Positions 1-8,278 of a stretch of DNA of 36,605 nucleotides are shown in pieces. This DNA comes from Streptomyces sp. SolWspMP-5a-2 (GTDB lineage Bacteria > Actinomycetota > Actinomycetes > Streptomycetales > Streptomycetaceae). The notes beneath the pieces are model-generated. The model was not told the DNA's origin, did no database searches, and was given only the letters and a program-made list of their open reading frames with translations. The stretch covers positions 1-36,605 of the forward strand of contig NZ_FMCI01000287.1 of NCBI RefSeq assembly GCF_900091845.1. Reading direction: 5' to 3'. Each line of letters starts with the position of its first letter. The stretch's first letter is position 1. The position numbers and the translations under genes are program-made.

Positions 1-1
1 C

Positions 2-1372
2 GCGTCCGTCGCCGTCGCGGCCCTGCTCGCCGCCGCCGCACCCGCCGCCGCGACCGTCCCGCCGCCCGCCACCGCGGGCTCGGCCGGTCTCGGCGACCCC
101 TACTTCCCGCTGGCGGGCAACGGCGGATACCACGTCGAGCACTACGGACTGACCCTCCGTTACGACCCGGCCTCCCGCCACCTCGACGGCACCGCCGTCC
201 TCACCGCCCGCGCCACCCAGCAACTCGCCCGCTTCGACCTCGACCTCGCGGGCCTGACGATCACCGGCCTCACCGTCGACCGGACCCCGGCCGGGTACCG
301 GCGCGACGGCCGCGAACTCGTCGTCACCCCGCGCCACGCCCCGCGCGCCGGACAGCGGTTCACCGTCACCGTCACCTACCGGGGCACCCCGCGCCCGGTC
401 ACCGACCCGGACGGCTCGGACGACGGCTGGATCGCCACCGACGACGGCGCCTTCGTGGCCGGTGAGCCCCAGGGCGCGATGACCTGGTTCCCCGCCGACA
501 ACCACCCGCTGGACAAGTCGGCGTACGACATCACCGTCACCGTGCCGAAGGGCCGCACCGCCGTCTCCAACGGGGTCCTGGTCAGCAGGCGCACCGCGCA
601 CGGGCGGACCACCTTCCACTGGCGCCAGCGCGAACCCATGGCCGCCTACCTCGCCACCGCCACCGTCGGCACCTTCAGGACCGAGAGCTTCACCACCCGC
701 GACGGCATCCACGTGTACAACGCCGTCGACCCGCGCGAGGCCGCCGCCGCGGCGCCCGTCCTGAAGAAGCTGCCGTCCGTACTGGAGTGGGAGAGCGCGC
801 TGTTCGGGCCCTACCCGTTCCGCGCCGCCGGTTCGATCGTCGACCACGCGCCCGACGTCGGCTACGCCCTGGAGACCCAGTCGCGGCCGCTCTACGACTC
901 CGCGCCCGACCTGAGCACCCTCGTCCACGAGAACGCCCACCAGTGGTTCGGCGACTCGGTCTCCCTCACCTCCTGGAAAGACATCTGGCTCAACGAGGGC
1001 TTCGCCACCTACACCGAGTGGCTCTACAGCGAGCAGCACGGCGGCAGGAGCGCGCAGCAGACCTTCGACGCCCTCTACGCCAGACCCGCGTCGGACGGGC
1101 TCTGGGCGTACCCGCCCGCCGACCCCGGCAGCGGCGCCCGCATCTTCGGCACCCCCGTCTACGACCGCGGCGCGATGGCCCTGCACGCCCTGCGCACCGC
1201 CGTCGGCGACCGCGTCTTCCTGCGCGTGCTGCGCGCCTGGGCCACCGGGCACCGCCAACGGCACGGCACCACCGCGCAGTTCGTCCGCCTCGCGGAGCGG
1301 GAGTCGGGCCGCCGACTCGGACCCCTGTTCCAGGCATGGCTCCACGCGCAGGGGAAACCCGACCGGGCGTAG
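2..1372 (+). CDS. Secreted M1-family zinc metallopeptidase (5' end cut by window)
   Basis: Frame 2 is open from the first base, so the start codon lies outside the window. The first visible residues (ASVAVAALLAAAAPAAA) look like the hydrophobic core and A-x-A end of a signal peptide, so the enzyme is probably exported. The zinc site is visible: HENAH (bases 926-940), then 18 residues, then the Glu of WLNEGFATY, which is the HExxH-x18-E arrangement of the gluzincin M1 family. The N-terminal beta-domain of M1 enzymes precedes it. The usual GAMEN substrate-anchoring motif is replaced by GYALETQ, common in short bacterial M1 relatives, so classical aminopeptidase specificity is uncertain. About 456 residues are visible, shorter than pepN (about 850) and lacking its long C-terminal helical domain. 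It ends 41 bp before the next gene. Family call firm; substrate unknown. Confidence 0.9.
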   Translation, partial: ASVAVAALLAAAAPAAATVPPPATAGSAGLGDPYFPLAGNGGYHVEHYGLTLRYDPASRHLDGTAVLTARATQQLARFDLDLAGLTITGLTVDRTPAGYRRDGRELVVTPRHAPRAGQRFTVTVTYRGTPRPVTDPDGSDDGWIATDDGAFVAGEPQGAMTWFPADNHPLDKSAYDITVTVPKGRTAVSNGVLVSRRTAHGRTTFHWRQREPMAAYLATATVGTFRTESFTTRDGIHVYNAVDPREAAAAAPVLKKLPSVLEWESALFGPYPFRAAGSIVDHAPDVGYALETQSRPLYDSAPDLSTLVHENAHQWFGDSVSLTSWKDIWLNEGFATYTEWLYSEQHGGRSAQQTFDALYARPASDGLWAYPPADPGSGARIFGTPVYDRGAMALHALRTAVGDRVFLRVLRAWATGHRQRHGTTAQFVRLAERESGRRLGPLFQAWLHAQGKPDRA

Positions 1373-1413
1373 AACCTGACACCTTCCTCACATGTCTCCG
1401 TCAAGGTCGTTCC

Positions 1414-2157
1414 ATGATCACGCGCAGAACCCGTGCCGTCCTGCTCGCCGCGTCCCTGGTCGCCCTGACCGGGTGCGGCGCGGGGACGGCCAAGGACGAC
1501 CCGGCCGCCGCCACCGCGCCGACCGGGTCCTCCGCGACCCCCGCACCCCGGACGTCCGTACAGGCGGCCCCGCTGCGGATACCCGGCCTCGGACCCAGGA
1601 CCCGGGCCGGGATACCGAAGGACAGCGGGCAGGCCGTCGTCGTCACCGGCGAGGGCCGCGACGCGTCCGTCTCCCGGGCCGTGCTGTACGAACGCACCGC
1701 GCGGGGCTGGCGGCCCGGCACCGTCTGGCCCGCGCACAACGCCCTCAAGGGCTGGACCGACCACCACATGGGCGGCGACCTACGCTCACCGATCGGCGTC
1801 TTCGGCCTCACCGACGCCGGCGGACTGCTGCCCGACCCCGGCACCAGGCTCCCCTACGACCAGGGCAGGGGATTCACCTCGCCCGGCACCGGCTTCGAGG
1901 GCGAGCCGCTGGACGGCTCCTTCGACTACGTCGTCGCCATCAACTACAACCGGCGCAGCGGCACCACGCCCCTCGACTGGACCCGCCCGCTCGGCGCCGA
2001 CCGGGGCGGCGGCATCTGGTTCCACGTCGACCACGGCGGCCCCACCCACGGCTGCGTCAGCCTCTCCGAGGCCCACATGAAGGACCTGCTGCGCGCCCTC
2101 GACCCGGCGCGGCACCCGGTCGTCGTCATGGGGGACGCCGCGTCCCTCGACCACTGA
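1414..2157 (+). CDS. L,D-transpeptidase-like (YkuD-fold) lipoprotein
   Basis: A 247-residue protein starting at an ATG preceded by AAGG seven bases upstream. The N-terminus is a lipoprotein signal with lipobox L-T-G-C, giving acylated Cys21, followed by a low-complexity Ala/Pro/Thr linker to about residue 50. The C-terminal half carries the YkuD-type signature: FHVDHGG, then THGCVS with catalytic Cys214, in the H...S/T-HGC order. L,D-transpeptidases form 3-3 cross-links in peptidoglycan or attach proteins to it; some relatives in this fold act as L,D-carboxypeptidases. Only 19 bp separates it from the response regulator downstream, so it is probably co-transcribed with the two-component pair, which suggests a cell-wall link for that system (inference). 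Confidence 0.85.
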   Translation: MITRRTRAVLLAASLVALTGCGAGTAKDDPAAATAPTGSSATPAPRTSVQAAPLRIPGLGPRTRAGIPKDSGQAVVVTGEGRDASVSRAVLYERTARGWRPGTVWPAHNALKGWTDHHMGGDLRSPIGVFGLTDAGGLLPDPGTRLPYDQGRGFTSPGTGFEGEPLDGSFDYVVAINYNRRSGTTPLDWTRPLGADRGGGIWFHVDHGGPTHGCVSLSEAHMKDLLRALDPARHPVVVMGDAASLDH

Positions 2158-2176
2158 GCCGCGGAGGAACCGGACC

Positions 2177-2872
2177 GTGTGCGCCCATGTGCTGGTCGCC
2201 GAGGACGACGCCATGCAGGCCGAGCTGATCCGCCGCTCCCTGCTCGCGGACGGCCACACCGCCACCGTCGTCCACGACGGTGCCGCGGCGCTCGCCGCCG
2301 CCCGCGCCCTCCGACCCGACCTCGTCGTCCTCGACCTGATGCTCCCGGTCGTCGACGGCTTCGGCGTCTGCCGGACCCTGCGCGGCCACGACCCCGACAT
2401 CCCGGTGCTGATGCTCACCGCCCGCTCCGACGAGGACGACGTGCTGCGCGGACTGGAACTGGGCGCGGACGACTACATGACCAAGCCGTACAGCCCGCGC
2501 GAGCTGATGGCCCGCATCCGCACCGTGCTGCGCCGCAGCGGGCGCGGCGGCGCGCGCGAGGACCCGGTGGCGCGGGCGGGCGGCATCGAGGTCGACCCGG
2601 TCCGGCACGAGGTGCGCCGCGACGGCGAGTCCGTGGAGTGCACCCCGGCCGAGTTCCAGATCCTGCTCGCGATGGCGGGGGAGCCCGAACGGGTCTTCTC
2701 CCGGCGGCAGTTGCTGGAGCGCACCCGCGGCCTCGACCGGTCCTCCACCGAGCGGGCCGTCGACGTCCACATCATGAACCTGCGCCGCAAGATCGAGGCC
2801 GACCCGCGGCGCCCGGTGCGGCTGCTGACCGTGTTCGGCGTCGGCTACAAGCTCAGCGGCGGCCGGGGATGA
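2177..2872 (+). CDS. OmpR/PhoB-family response regulator
   Basis: A 231-residue regulator starting with GTG after a GGAGG at 2163-2167. The N-terminal receiver domain (about 1-120) has the acidic pair D10/D11, phospho-acceptor D53 in VVLDLMLP, T81 and K103 in YMTKPYSP. The C-terminal winged-helix domain (about 135-228) has the OmpR-type pattern, ending in VDVHIMNLRRKIE and TVFGVGYKL. It is phosphorylated by a partner kinase and binds promoter DNA. The partner is the next gene, whose ATG overlaps this stop codon by 4 bp (ATGA), indicating translational coupling. The upstream L,D-transpeptidase lipoprotein is a plausible target or operon mate. No specific orthologue name can be assigned from sequence alone. 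Confidence 0.95.
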   Translation: MCAHVLVAEDDAMQAELIRRSLLADGHTATVVHDGAAALAAARALRPDLVVLDLMLPVVDGFGVCRTLRGHDPDIPVLMLTARSDEDDVLRGLELGADDYMTKPYSPRELMARIRTVLRRSGRGGAREDPVARAGGIEVDPVRHEVRRDGESVECTPAEFQILLAMAGEPERVFSRRQLLERTRGLDRSSTERAVDVHIMNLRRKIEADPRRPVRLLTVFGVGYKLSGGRG

Positions 2873-4692
2873 CGCCCCGGATACCGGTCCGCAAGCGCCT
2901 GTCGGCACGGCTGCTGCTGGCCTCCGCGCTGATCGCGCTCTGCTCGGTCGCGGCCACGGCCTGGATCGCCGTCGCCACCACGACCAGCGCCCTCAAGGAG
3001 GAGCAGGGGCAGGACCTCGCCGCCGACAACAGCATCCTCGCCGAACTCAGCGGCTGGGCGGCGACCCACCCCGACTGGAAGGGCGTCCGGGGCACCGTGC
3101 GGGAGCTGGCCGAGCGGACCGGCCGGCGCATCGCCCTGACCACCGCCGACCGGACGGTCCTCGCCGACTCCGCGCCGCGCGGCACCTCCCTGCCGCCGAG
3201 CCCGGCGGCGGCCGTCGACCCGCTGCACACCGACACCTACACCGAGTCCGGCGCGCAGCTCAGCGGCATCGACCCGCGCGCGGTGGGCCCCTTCGCGCTG
3301 CCCCGGGCCGAGCGCGGGCGGCTGCTCGCGGGCGCCAAGCAGGAACGGGCCTGCCTGGACCGGTTCCACGTGCGCACCACGCTCGCGTTCTCGCCGAGCG
3401 GCCGTCCCGTCGTCACCGCGGCCGACGCCCCCGAGGGGTCCGACTACCTGCTGCCCAAGTGCGGTTACCTGCTGGGCGAGCCCACCGCCACCGAGCGCAA
3501 GGCCCTGGACGCCCTCACCGACGGCGTGCGGGCCTGCCTGGACGACAAGGACGTCGACCTCCGGGCGCCCCTCTACCTCACCCTGGAGACGGACGGCACG
3601 GGGGTCGTCGACGCCGAGGTCCTCGCCAAGTACCAGCAGGCCGCGGGGGAGGACGACGCCGACACCCTCATGGGCTGCGTCACCAGCGCGCGCCGCGCCC
3701 AGCTCACGCCCTATGTCGCGCCGGTGGCCGAACTGTTCCTCGGCATCGGCGACCAGAGCGTGCCCCGCTTCGACATGTCACCCGTCAACAAGGCCAAGGT
3801 GGTGGGCGCGGCCGGGCTCGTCCTCGCCTTCACGGTCGCCGTCACCGCCGTCGTCGCGACCCGGCTGGTGCGACCGCTGCGGGCGCTGACGGCCGCCGCG
3901 CAGCAGCCGCCCGAGCTGCATGTGCGGGTGCCGGTGACCACCCGGGACGAGACCGGCATCCTCGCCGAGGCCTTCAACGACCTGACCGAGCGCAGGGAAC
4001 GCCTGGAGGCCCAGCGCAAGGCGATGGTCAGCGACATCGCGCACGAACTGCGCACCCCGCTCACCAACATCCGCGGCTGGCTCGAGGTCACCAGGGACGG
4101 CGTCGTCGACCCGGATCCGGCGCTGCTGTCCGCCCTGCACGACGAGGCGCTGGTGCTCCAGCGCATCATCGACGACCTCCAGGACCTGGCCGCCGCCGAC
4201 GCGGGGACGCTGCGCCTGCACCGGGAGCCGGTGCGGGTCGGCGACCTCCTCGACCAGGTCGCCGGGGCGCACGGGGCGGCGGCCGACGCGGCCGGGGTCG
4301 CGCTGCGCACCGGCGTGGAGGGGGAGCTGTGGCTGGACGCCGACCCGGTGCGGATGCGGCAGGCGCTGGGCAACCTGGTCTCCAACGCGCTGCGGCACAC
4401 GCCCGCCGACGGCACGGTCACCCTGACCGCCCGCCGGGACGCCGACCGGATCGTCCTCACGGTCACCGACACCGGCGGGGGCATCGCACCGGAGGATCTG
4501 CCGCACGTCTTCGACCGGTTCTGGCGGGCCGAGAAGTCCCGCAGCCGCCGCACCGGAGGCAGCGGGCTCGGTCTGTCGATCGTGCGCCACCTGCTCGCCG
4601 CCCACGACGGCACGGTCGTCGCGGACAGCACCCCGGGCCACGGCGCGGAGTTCACCCTCAGCCTCCCGGCCGGCCCCGGACCGACACCCTGA
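2869..4692 (+). CDS. Sensor histidine kinase with large four-cysteine extracytoplasmic domain
   Basis: A 607-residue membrane kinase coupled by ATGA overlap to the response regulator. TM1 lies at about residues 10-33 and TM2 at about 309-332, leaving an extracytoplasmic sensor of about 275 residues. HAMP follows (about 333-380), then HisKA with phospho-acceptor H392 in SDIAHELRTPL, and HATPase_c with N box LGNLVSNALRHT, G1 DTGGGI and G2 GGSGLGLSIV. The sensor contains exactly four cysteines (C162, C198, C223, C270), so two disulphides are possible in the oxidising exterior, or the domain could be redox- or metal-responsive. I do not recognise the sensor fold. The 185 bp after it runs convergently into the wbl gene with a strong hairpin between. 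Confidence 0.95.
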   Translation: MTPRIPVRKRLSARLLLASALIALCSVAATAWIAVATTTSALKEEQGQDLAADNSILAELSGWAATHPDWKGVRGTVRELAERTGRRIALTTADRTVLADSAPRGTSLPPSPAAAVDPLHTDTYTESGAQLSGIDPRAVGPFALPRAERGRLLAGAKQERACLDRFHVRTTLAFSPSGRPVVTAADAPEGSDYLLPKCGYLLGEPTATERKALDALTDGVRACLDDKDVDLRAPLYLTLETDGTGVVDAEVLAKYQQAAGEDDADTLMGCVTSARRAQLTPYVAPVAELFLGIGDQSVPRFDMSPVNKAKVVGAAGLVLAFTVAVTAVVATRLVRPLRALTAAAQQPPELHVRVPVTTRDETGILAEAFNDLTERRERLEAQRKAMVSDIAHELRTPLTNIRGWLEVTRDGVVDPDPALLSALHDEALVLQRIIDDLQDLAAADAGTLRLHREPVRVGDLLDQVAGAHGAAADAAGVALRTGVEGELWLDADPVRMRQALGNLVSNALRHTPADGTVTLTARRDADRIVLTVTDTGGGIAPEDLPHVFDRFWRAEKSRSRRTGGSGLGLSIVRHLLAAHDGTVVADSTPGHGAEFTLSLPAGPGPTP

Positions 4693-4841
4693 CGGCGACC
4701 GGCGCCTGGACGGCCACCGGTGTCCCCGCGCGGGGAGCGTGGACCATCGTGAGCGACGCCGCGGGCCGCGGTCCGTCCCGGTGTTCCCGCGGCGGCCAAC
4801 TCCCTTACGGCGTCGGCGCGGACGGCCCGGACAGGAGGGTG

Positions 4842-4873
4842 CGTCCCCGGGCCGAACGGGCGGCCCGGGGACG
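4842..4873. terminator. Strong hairpin between convergent kinase and wbl genes
   Basis: A perfect 13-bp inverted repeat (CGTCCCCGGGCCG, loop AACGGG, then its complement) lies immediately after the wbl stop codon and 150 bp after the kinase stop. There is no T run, which is common for Streptomyces terminators. It can fold in transcripts from either strand, so a bidirectional terminator is the likely role. The rest of 4693-4877 shows no gene. Confidence 0.7.
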
Positions 4874-4877
4874 GGGT

Positions 4878-5135
4878 CTACCCCTGGGCCGCGCGGGCGG
4901 CGCGGCGCCTGCGGGCGCGCAGGGCCCGCCGTTCGGTCTCGTCCGTGCCGCCCCAGACGCCGAGGCAGTCCCCGGCGTCCAGCGCCCAGCGCAGACACTG
5001 CTCCCGCACCGGGCACCCCGCGCAGATCCGCTTGGCCTGCTCGGCCTGCATCACCGCCGGTCCCGACGTGCCGATCGGGAAGAAGAGGTCGGGGTCCTCG
5101 CTGCGACACGCGGCGCGGTCTCGCCAGTTCTCCAT
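4878..5135 (-). CDS. WhiB-like (Wbl) iron-sulphur regulator
   Basis: An 85-residue WhiB-family protein. The four cluster-binding cysteines are C10, C38, C41 and C47 in the C...CxxCx5C pattern, followed by the GVWGG turn and a basic Arg-rich tail. The N-terminal DPDLFFPIG block and overall size resemble the WblE/WhiB1 branch rather than WhiB, WhiD or WblA. Wbl proteins hold a 4Fe-4S cluster sensitive to NO or O2 and usually act by binding region 4 of the principal sigma factor. The ATG is preceded by AGGTGAC (5141-5147) at good spacing. An upstream segment complementary to that ribosome site could mask it (see separate entry). The gene is monocistronic by context, with genes on both sides separated by clear gaps. 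Confidence 0.95.
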   Translation of the reverse strand: MENWRDRAACRSEDPDLFFPIGTSGPAVMQAEQAKRICAGCPVREQCLRWALDAGDCLGVWGGTDETERRALRARRRRAARAAQG

Positions 5136-5140
5136 GAAAA

Positions 5141-5216
5141 GTCACCTGTGCTCGAAGTCGTCGGTGCCTCGTGTACGGCCTGTCGCTCTACGGGTCACCG
5201 GTCGGGGCGCAGGTGA
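5141..5216 (-). promoter_or_regulatory. Possible ribosome-site-masking pairing in the wbl leader
   Basis: On the minus strand, TCACCTGCGC (5216-5207) can pair with GCACAGGTGA (5151-5142) at nine of ten positions. The second segment contains the AGGTGA ribosome-binding site of the wbl gene. If transcription starts upstream of 5216, the leader could fold so that the ribosome site is closed. No transcription start is known here, and the pairing could be chance in GC-rich DNA. Confidence 0.3.
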
Positions 5217-5241
5217 AACCCCCGAGTATCGACGACCCCGA

Positions 5242-6459
5242 TCACTGCTCGCGCAGCCCCCACGGCGAGCCGTACGCCGTCAGCAGGTCGAGGAACGGCC
5301 GGGCCGGGAACGCCTCGGGGCCGAGCACCCCGGAGCCCGACCAGGCGCCGGTGGCGAGGAGTTCGAGGGCGATCACCGGGTTGACCGCCGTCTGCCAGAC
5401 CACGGCCTGGCTGCCGTACTCGGCCATCGACCACTCGTTGTCGACGACGTGGTAGAGGTACACCTCGCGCTCGGCGCCGTCCTTGGTGCCGCGCACCCAG
5501 GTGCCCGCGCACGTCTTGCCGCGCATCCGGTCGCCGAGGGTCGCCGGGTCCGGCAGGCAGGCCGCGACGACGTCACGGGGCGAGACGGAGACCGCGCCCC
5601 GCGCCCCGCGCACGGTCACCGGCTCGACGCGGTCGAGCCCGAGCCGGTGCAGGGTGCGCAGGGTGTCGATGAACTCGCTGCCGAGGCCGTACTTGAAGGT
5701 CACCCGGCGGGCGTCCACCCAGCGCGGCACCAGCAGCACCTCCTCGTGCTCGACGTTCACGCACTCCACCGGGCCGATCCCCTCGGGGAAGTCGAACACC
5801 TCGGGCTCGCTGAAGGGTTCGGTGGTGAACCAGCCGCGCCCGGCCTCGTACACCACGGGCGGGTTGAGGCACTCCTCGATGGTGGTCCAGATGCTGAAGG
5901 ACGGCGCGAAGTCGTAGCCGTCCACGGTGAGGTTCGCGCCGTCGCGGACGCCGATCTCCTCGATGTCGTCGAAGAGTTCGTCGGCGGCGTGGCGCGCGAA
6001 GACGTCCGAGAGGCCCGGCTCCACCCCCATGCCGACCAGCGCGAGGGAGCCCGCCCCCGCCCACTCCCCGGACGCCGCGAACTGCGCGTCGCCGAGCTTC
6101 TCGCCGCACTCCTCCCAGGGGCGCTCCGGATGCGGGCGCGACAGCGACATCGCCATGTCGAGGTAGTCGGCGCCCGCGGCGCGCGCCGCGCGGAACAGCG
6201 GCATCACGAACCGCGGGTCGGTGGCGTTGAGGAGCGTGTCGCAGGCGTGCGCGCGCAGCAGCTCCGCCACCGCCGCCTCGTCGTTCGCGTCGACGCGCGC
6301 GGCCAGGAAACGGCTCTCGCCGCCGAGGGCCGCGACGGCCGCCTCGGCGCGGGACAGGTCGTGGTCGGCGACCACCATCGCCTCGAAGAACGGGCGCCGG
6401 GCGGCGATCCGGGTGACGGCGGTGCCGACGCCGCCGGCCCCCACGAGCAGTACACGCAT
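5242..6459 (-). CDS. Saccharopine dehydrogenase-family NAD(P)-dependent oxidoreductase
   Basis: A 405-residue protein starting at an ATG with GGGAGA upstream. The N-terminus is a dinucleotide-binding Rossmann motif, VLLVGAGGVGTAVTR (GxGxxG). The following acidic residue and the DYLDMAMSL segment are typical of the saccharopine dehydrogenase/LYS9 fold, with the catalytic alpha/beta C-terminal domain after about residue 130. Family members interconvert saccharopine with lysine or glutamate-semialdehyde, or make carboxynorspermidine and homospermidine-type polyamines; the sequence does not let me choose. It is divergent from a TetR regulator (113 bp between starts), which probably controls it. 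A lysine-exporter/regulator pair lies 1 kb away, which fits but does not prove a lysine role. Confidence 0.85.
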   Translation of the reverse strand: MRVLLVGAGGVGTAVTRIAARRPFFEAMVVADHDLSRAEAAVAALGGESRFLAARVDANDEAAVAELLRAHACDTLLNATDPRFVMPLFRAARAAGADYLDMAMSLSRPHPERPWEECGEKLGDAQFAASGEWAGAGSLALVGMGVEPGLSDVFARHAADELFDDIEEIGVRDGANLTVDGYDFAPSFSIWTTIEECLNPPVVYEAGRGWFTTEPFSEPEVFDFPEGIGPVECVNVEHEEVLLVPRWVDARRVTFKYGLGSEFIDTLRTLHRLGLDRVEPVTVRGARGAVSVSPRDVVAACLPDPATLGDRMRGKTCAGTWVRGTKDGAEREVYLYHVVDNEWSMAEYGSQAVVWQTAVNPVIALELLATGAWSGSGVLGPEAFPARPFLDLLTAYGSPWGLREQ

Positions 6460-6572
6460 GACAGGTCTCCCTCTGCTGACGGTGCGGGACGTCGGCCCCG
6501 GACCGCATCGAACGCCCGCGCCCGACGTAAGGTCAATGGCGTTGGCATAAGAGCGGGCGAGGGGAGGGCACC

Positions 6573-7280
6573 GTGGCGAAGCCGGTCGTGCCCGAGGAAC
6601 GGCGGCGCAGACGGCGGCCCACCCGGGGCGGCACGGTCCTGTCGGAGCGGCTGATCGTGGAGACGGCGCTGCGGATGCTGCGCGAGCACGGCAGCGCGGG
6701 CCTGACCGCGCGCCGCCTCGGCCTCGCCCTGGACGCCGACCCCAGCACCCTCTACCGCTACTTCCGCGGCATGGACGACCTCACCCTGGCCATCGGCGAC
6801 GCCCTCGTCGGACAGGCGCTGGACGGCTGGCGGCCGACCGGGCGGTGGCGGGAGGACCTGCGCGCCGTCGGCCTGCGCATCCACGCCGCCTATGTCGCCC
6901 ACCCGCAGGCGGCCCTGCTGACCACCAGCCGGGTCACCGGGCGGGCCAACGAACTGGCCGCCGACGAGGCGGTCCTCGACGTCCTGCGCTCGGCCGGGTT
7001 CCCGCTCGCCGACACCGTGACCGTCTACCACGCCTTCATCGACCAGACGCTGGCGTTCGCCGCCCTGGACGCGGCCTCCCTCGCCCTGCCGAGCGCGGCC
7101 CTGCGCGCCGACGAGGAGATGTGGCGCTCGACGTACGCCCGGCTGCCGGAGGAGACCCACCCGCGGATCGCCGAGGCGGCCCCGCTGCTCGCCCGGCTCA
7201 TGGTCACCAGCGCCTACCCGACGGCCCTGGAGATGCTCCTGGACAGCGCGGCGGCCCGGCTCGACGCCGCGTCCGGCTGA
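6573..7280 (+). CDS. TetR-family transcriptional regulator
   Basis: A 235-residue regulator starting with GTG six bases after GGGGAGG. After a basic tail (about residues 8-18) comes the TetR helix-turn-helix at about 28-72, with LTARRLGLALDADPSTLYRYF as recognition region. The C-terminal ligand domain (about 85-230) resembles the TetR_C class with long helices and is of normal length. It ends only 4 bp before the convergent LysR gene. By position it most likely represses itself and the divergent saccharopine-dehydrogenase-like gene. In the 6460-6572 gap I see only weak dyads (CAATGGCGTTG near 6534; ACGTCGG/CCGACGT at 6489-6495 and 6522-6528), so the operator is not established. The ligand is unknown. 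Confidence 0.92.
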   Translation: MAKPVVPEERRRRRRPTRGGTVLSERLIVETALRMLREHGSAGLTARRLGLALDADPSTLYRYFRGMDDLTLAIGDALVGQALDGWRPTGRWREDLRAVGLRIHAAYVAHPQAALLTTSRVTGRANELAADEAVLDVLRSAGFPLADTVTVYHAFIDQTLAFAALDAASLALPSAALRADEEMWRSTYARLPEETHPRIAEAAPLLARLMVTSAYPTALEMLLDSAAARLDAASG

Positions 7281-7284
7281 CGCC

Positions 7285-8196
7285 TCACCCGGTCTCCAGC
7301 GCCTCCTCGGCGGCGGCCGCCACCGCCCGTGCCACGGCGGCCAGGGCGGGGGAGTCGAGCCGCCACTGCTGCCAGTACAGCGGCACGTCGAACGGCCGGT
7401 CGGGCGCGAGCGACACCAGCCTCCCGGCCCGCAGCAGCGGCTCGGCCTGCATCACCGGCAGCAGCCCCCAGCCGAGCCCCATCAGCACGGACTGCGCGAA
7501 CCCCTCCGACGTCGGCACGCGGTGGCGCCGGGTGCTCGCCCCGCGCGGGCCGCGCCGCAGGCGGCGCACGAAGGCGTCCTGGAGGTCGTCGCCCCGGTCG
7601 AAGGCGAGGGTGGGCGCGACCGTGAGCGCCTCCCGCAGCGGGCCCGCGAGATGCTCGCGCGCGAAGCCGGGGCTGGCCGCCGCCAGGTACCGCATCCGGC
7701 CGAGGGGGCGCACCGAGCACCCCGTCACCGGTTCGGGCGAGGAGGTGACGGCGGCCATCACCAGGCCCTCCCGCAGCAGCGAGGCGGTCCGCGACTCGTC
7801 CTCGCGGTGCAGCTCGTAGCAGAGCCGGTCCGCGCCCTCGGCCCGGGTGAGCGCGGGCAGGAACCAGGTGGCGAGCGAGTCCGCGTTGACCGCGACCGAG
7901 ACCCGGGTCGGCTCCCCGGCCGCGGTCATCCCCAGCTCGGCGCGCGCGTCCCGCTCCAGCCGGGCGAGCTGGCGCGCGAACCGCACCACGACCTCGCCCG
8001 ACTCGGTCGGCCGCACCGGCTTGGTCCGCTGGAGCAGCACCCGCCCGGTGCGCTGTTCCAGCGCCTTGACCCGCTGGCTGACTGCCGACGGCGTCACGTG
8101 CAGGGCCGCGGCGGCGGCGTCGAACGTGCCCTCGTCCACCACCGCGAGCAGGGTCCGCACCTGGTCGGCGGGGAGTTCGGTCAGTTCGGTCCGCAC
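7285..8196 (-). CDS. LysR-family regulator, ArgP/LysG type
   Basis: About 303 residues. The GTG at 8196 was chosen because GAGAGG lies five bases upstream; the in-frame GTG at 8202 would overlap that ribosome site. The N-terminal winged HTH (about 1-60) has FDAAAAALHVTPSAVSQRVKALEQRTG, and the periplasmic-binding-like effector domain follows. ArgP/LysG proteins activate a divergent LysE/ArgO amino-acid exporter in response to lysine or arginine, and exactly such an exporter is divergently placed 82 bp away. The short gap contains a 26-bp dyad that is the likely operator. The effector, presumably basic amino acids, is inferred from family and context. Confidence 0.92.
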   Translation of the reverse strand: MRTELTELPADQVRTLLAVVDEGTFDAAAAALHVTPSAVSQRVKALEQRTGRVLLQRTKPVRPTESGEVVVRFARQLARLERDARAELGMTAAGEPTRVSVAVNADSLATWFLPALTRAEGADRLCYELHREDESRTASLLREGLVMAAVTSSPEPVTGCSVRPLGRMRYLAAASPGFAREHLAGPLREALTVAPTLAFDRGDDLQDAFVRRLRRGPRGASTRRHRVPTSEGFAQSVLMGLGWGLLPVMQAEPLLRAGRLVSLAPDRPFDVPLYWQQWRLDSPALAAVARAVAAAAEEALETG

Positions 8197-8216
8197 GGGC
8201 ACCTCTCTTCATCCGC

Positions 8217-8242
8217 GCTAAGGATACGTAAGAATCTTTAGC
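8217..8242. promoter_or_regulatory. 26-bp imperfect palindrome, likely LysR-type operator
   Basis: GCTAAGGAT, eight bases, then ATCTTTAGC: nine-base arms with one mismatch, in an AT-rich island between the divergent regulator and exporter genes. It lies 20 bases upstream of the regulator start and 36 bases upstream of the exporter start, as expected for a LysR-type site controlling both. Confidence 0.65.
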
Positions 8243-8278
8243 TGTACTTGTGCGCGACCGCTTCGTAGCGTCGGGGCC

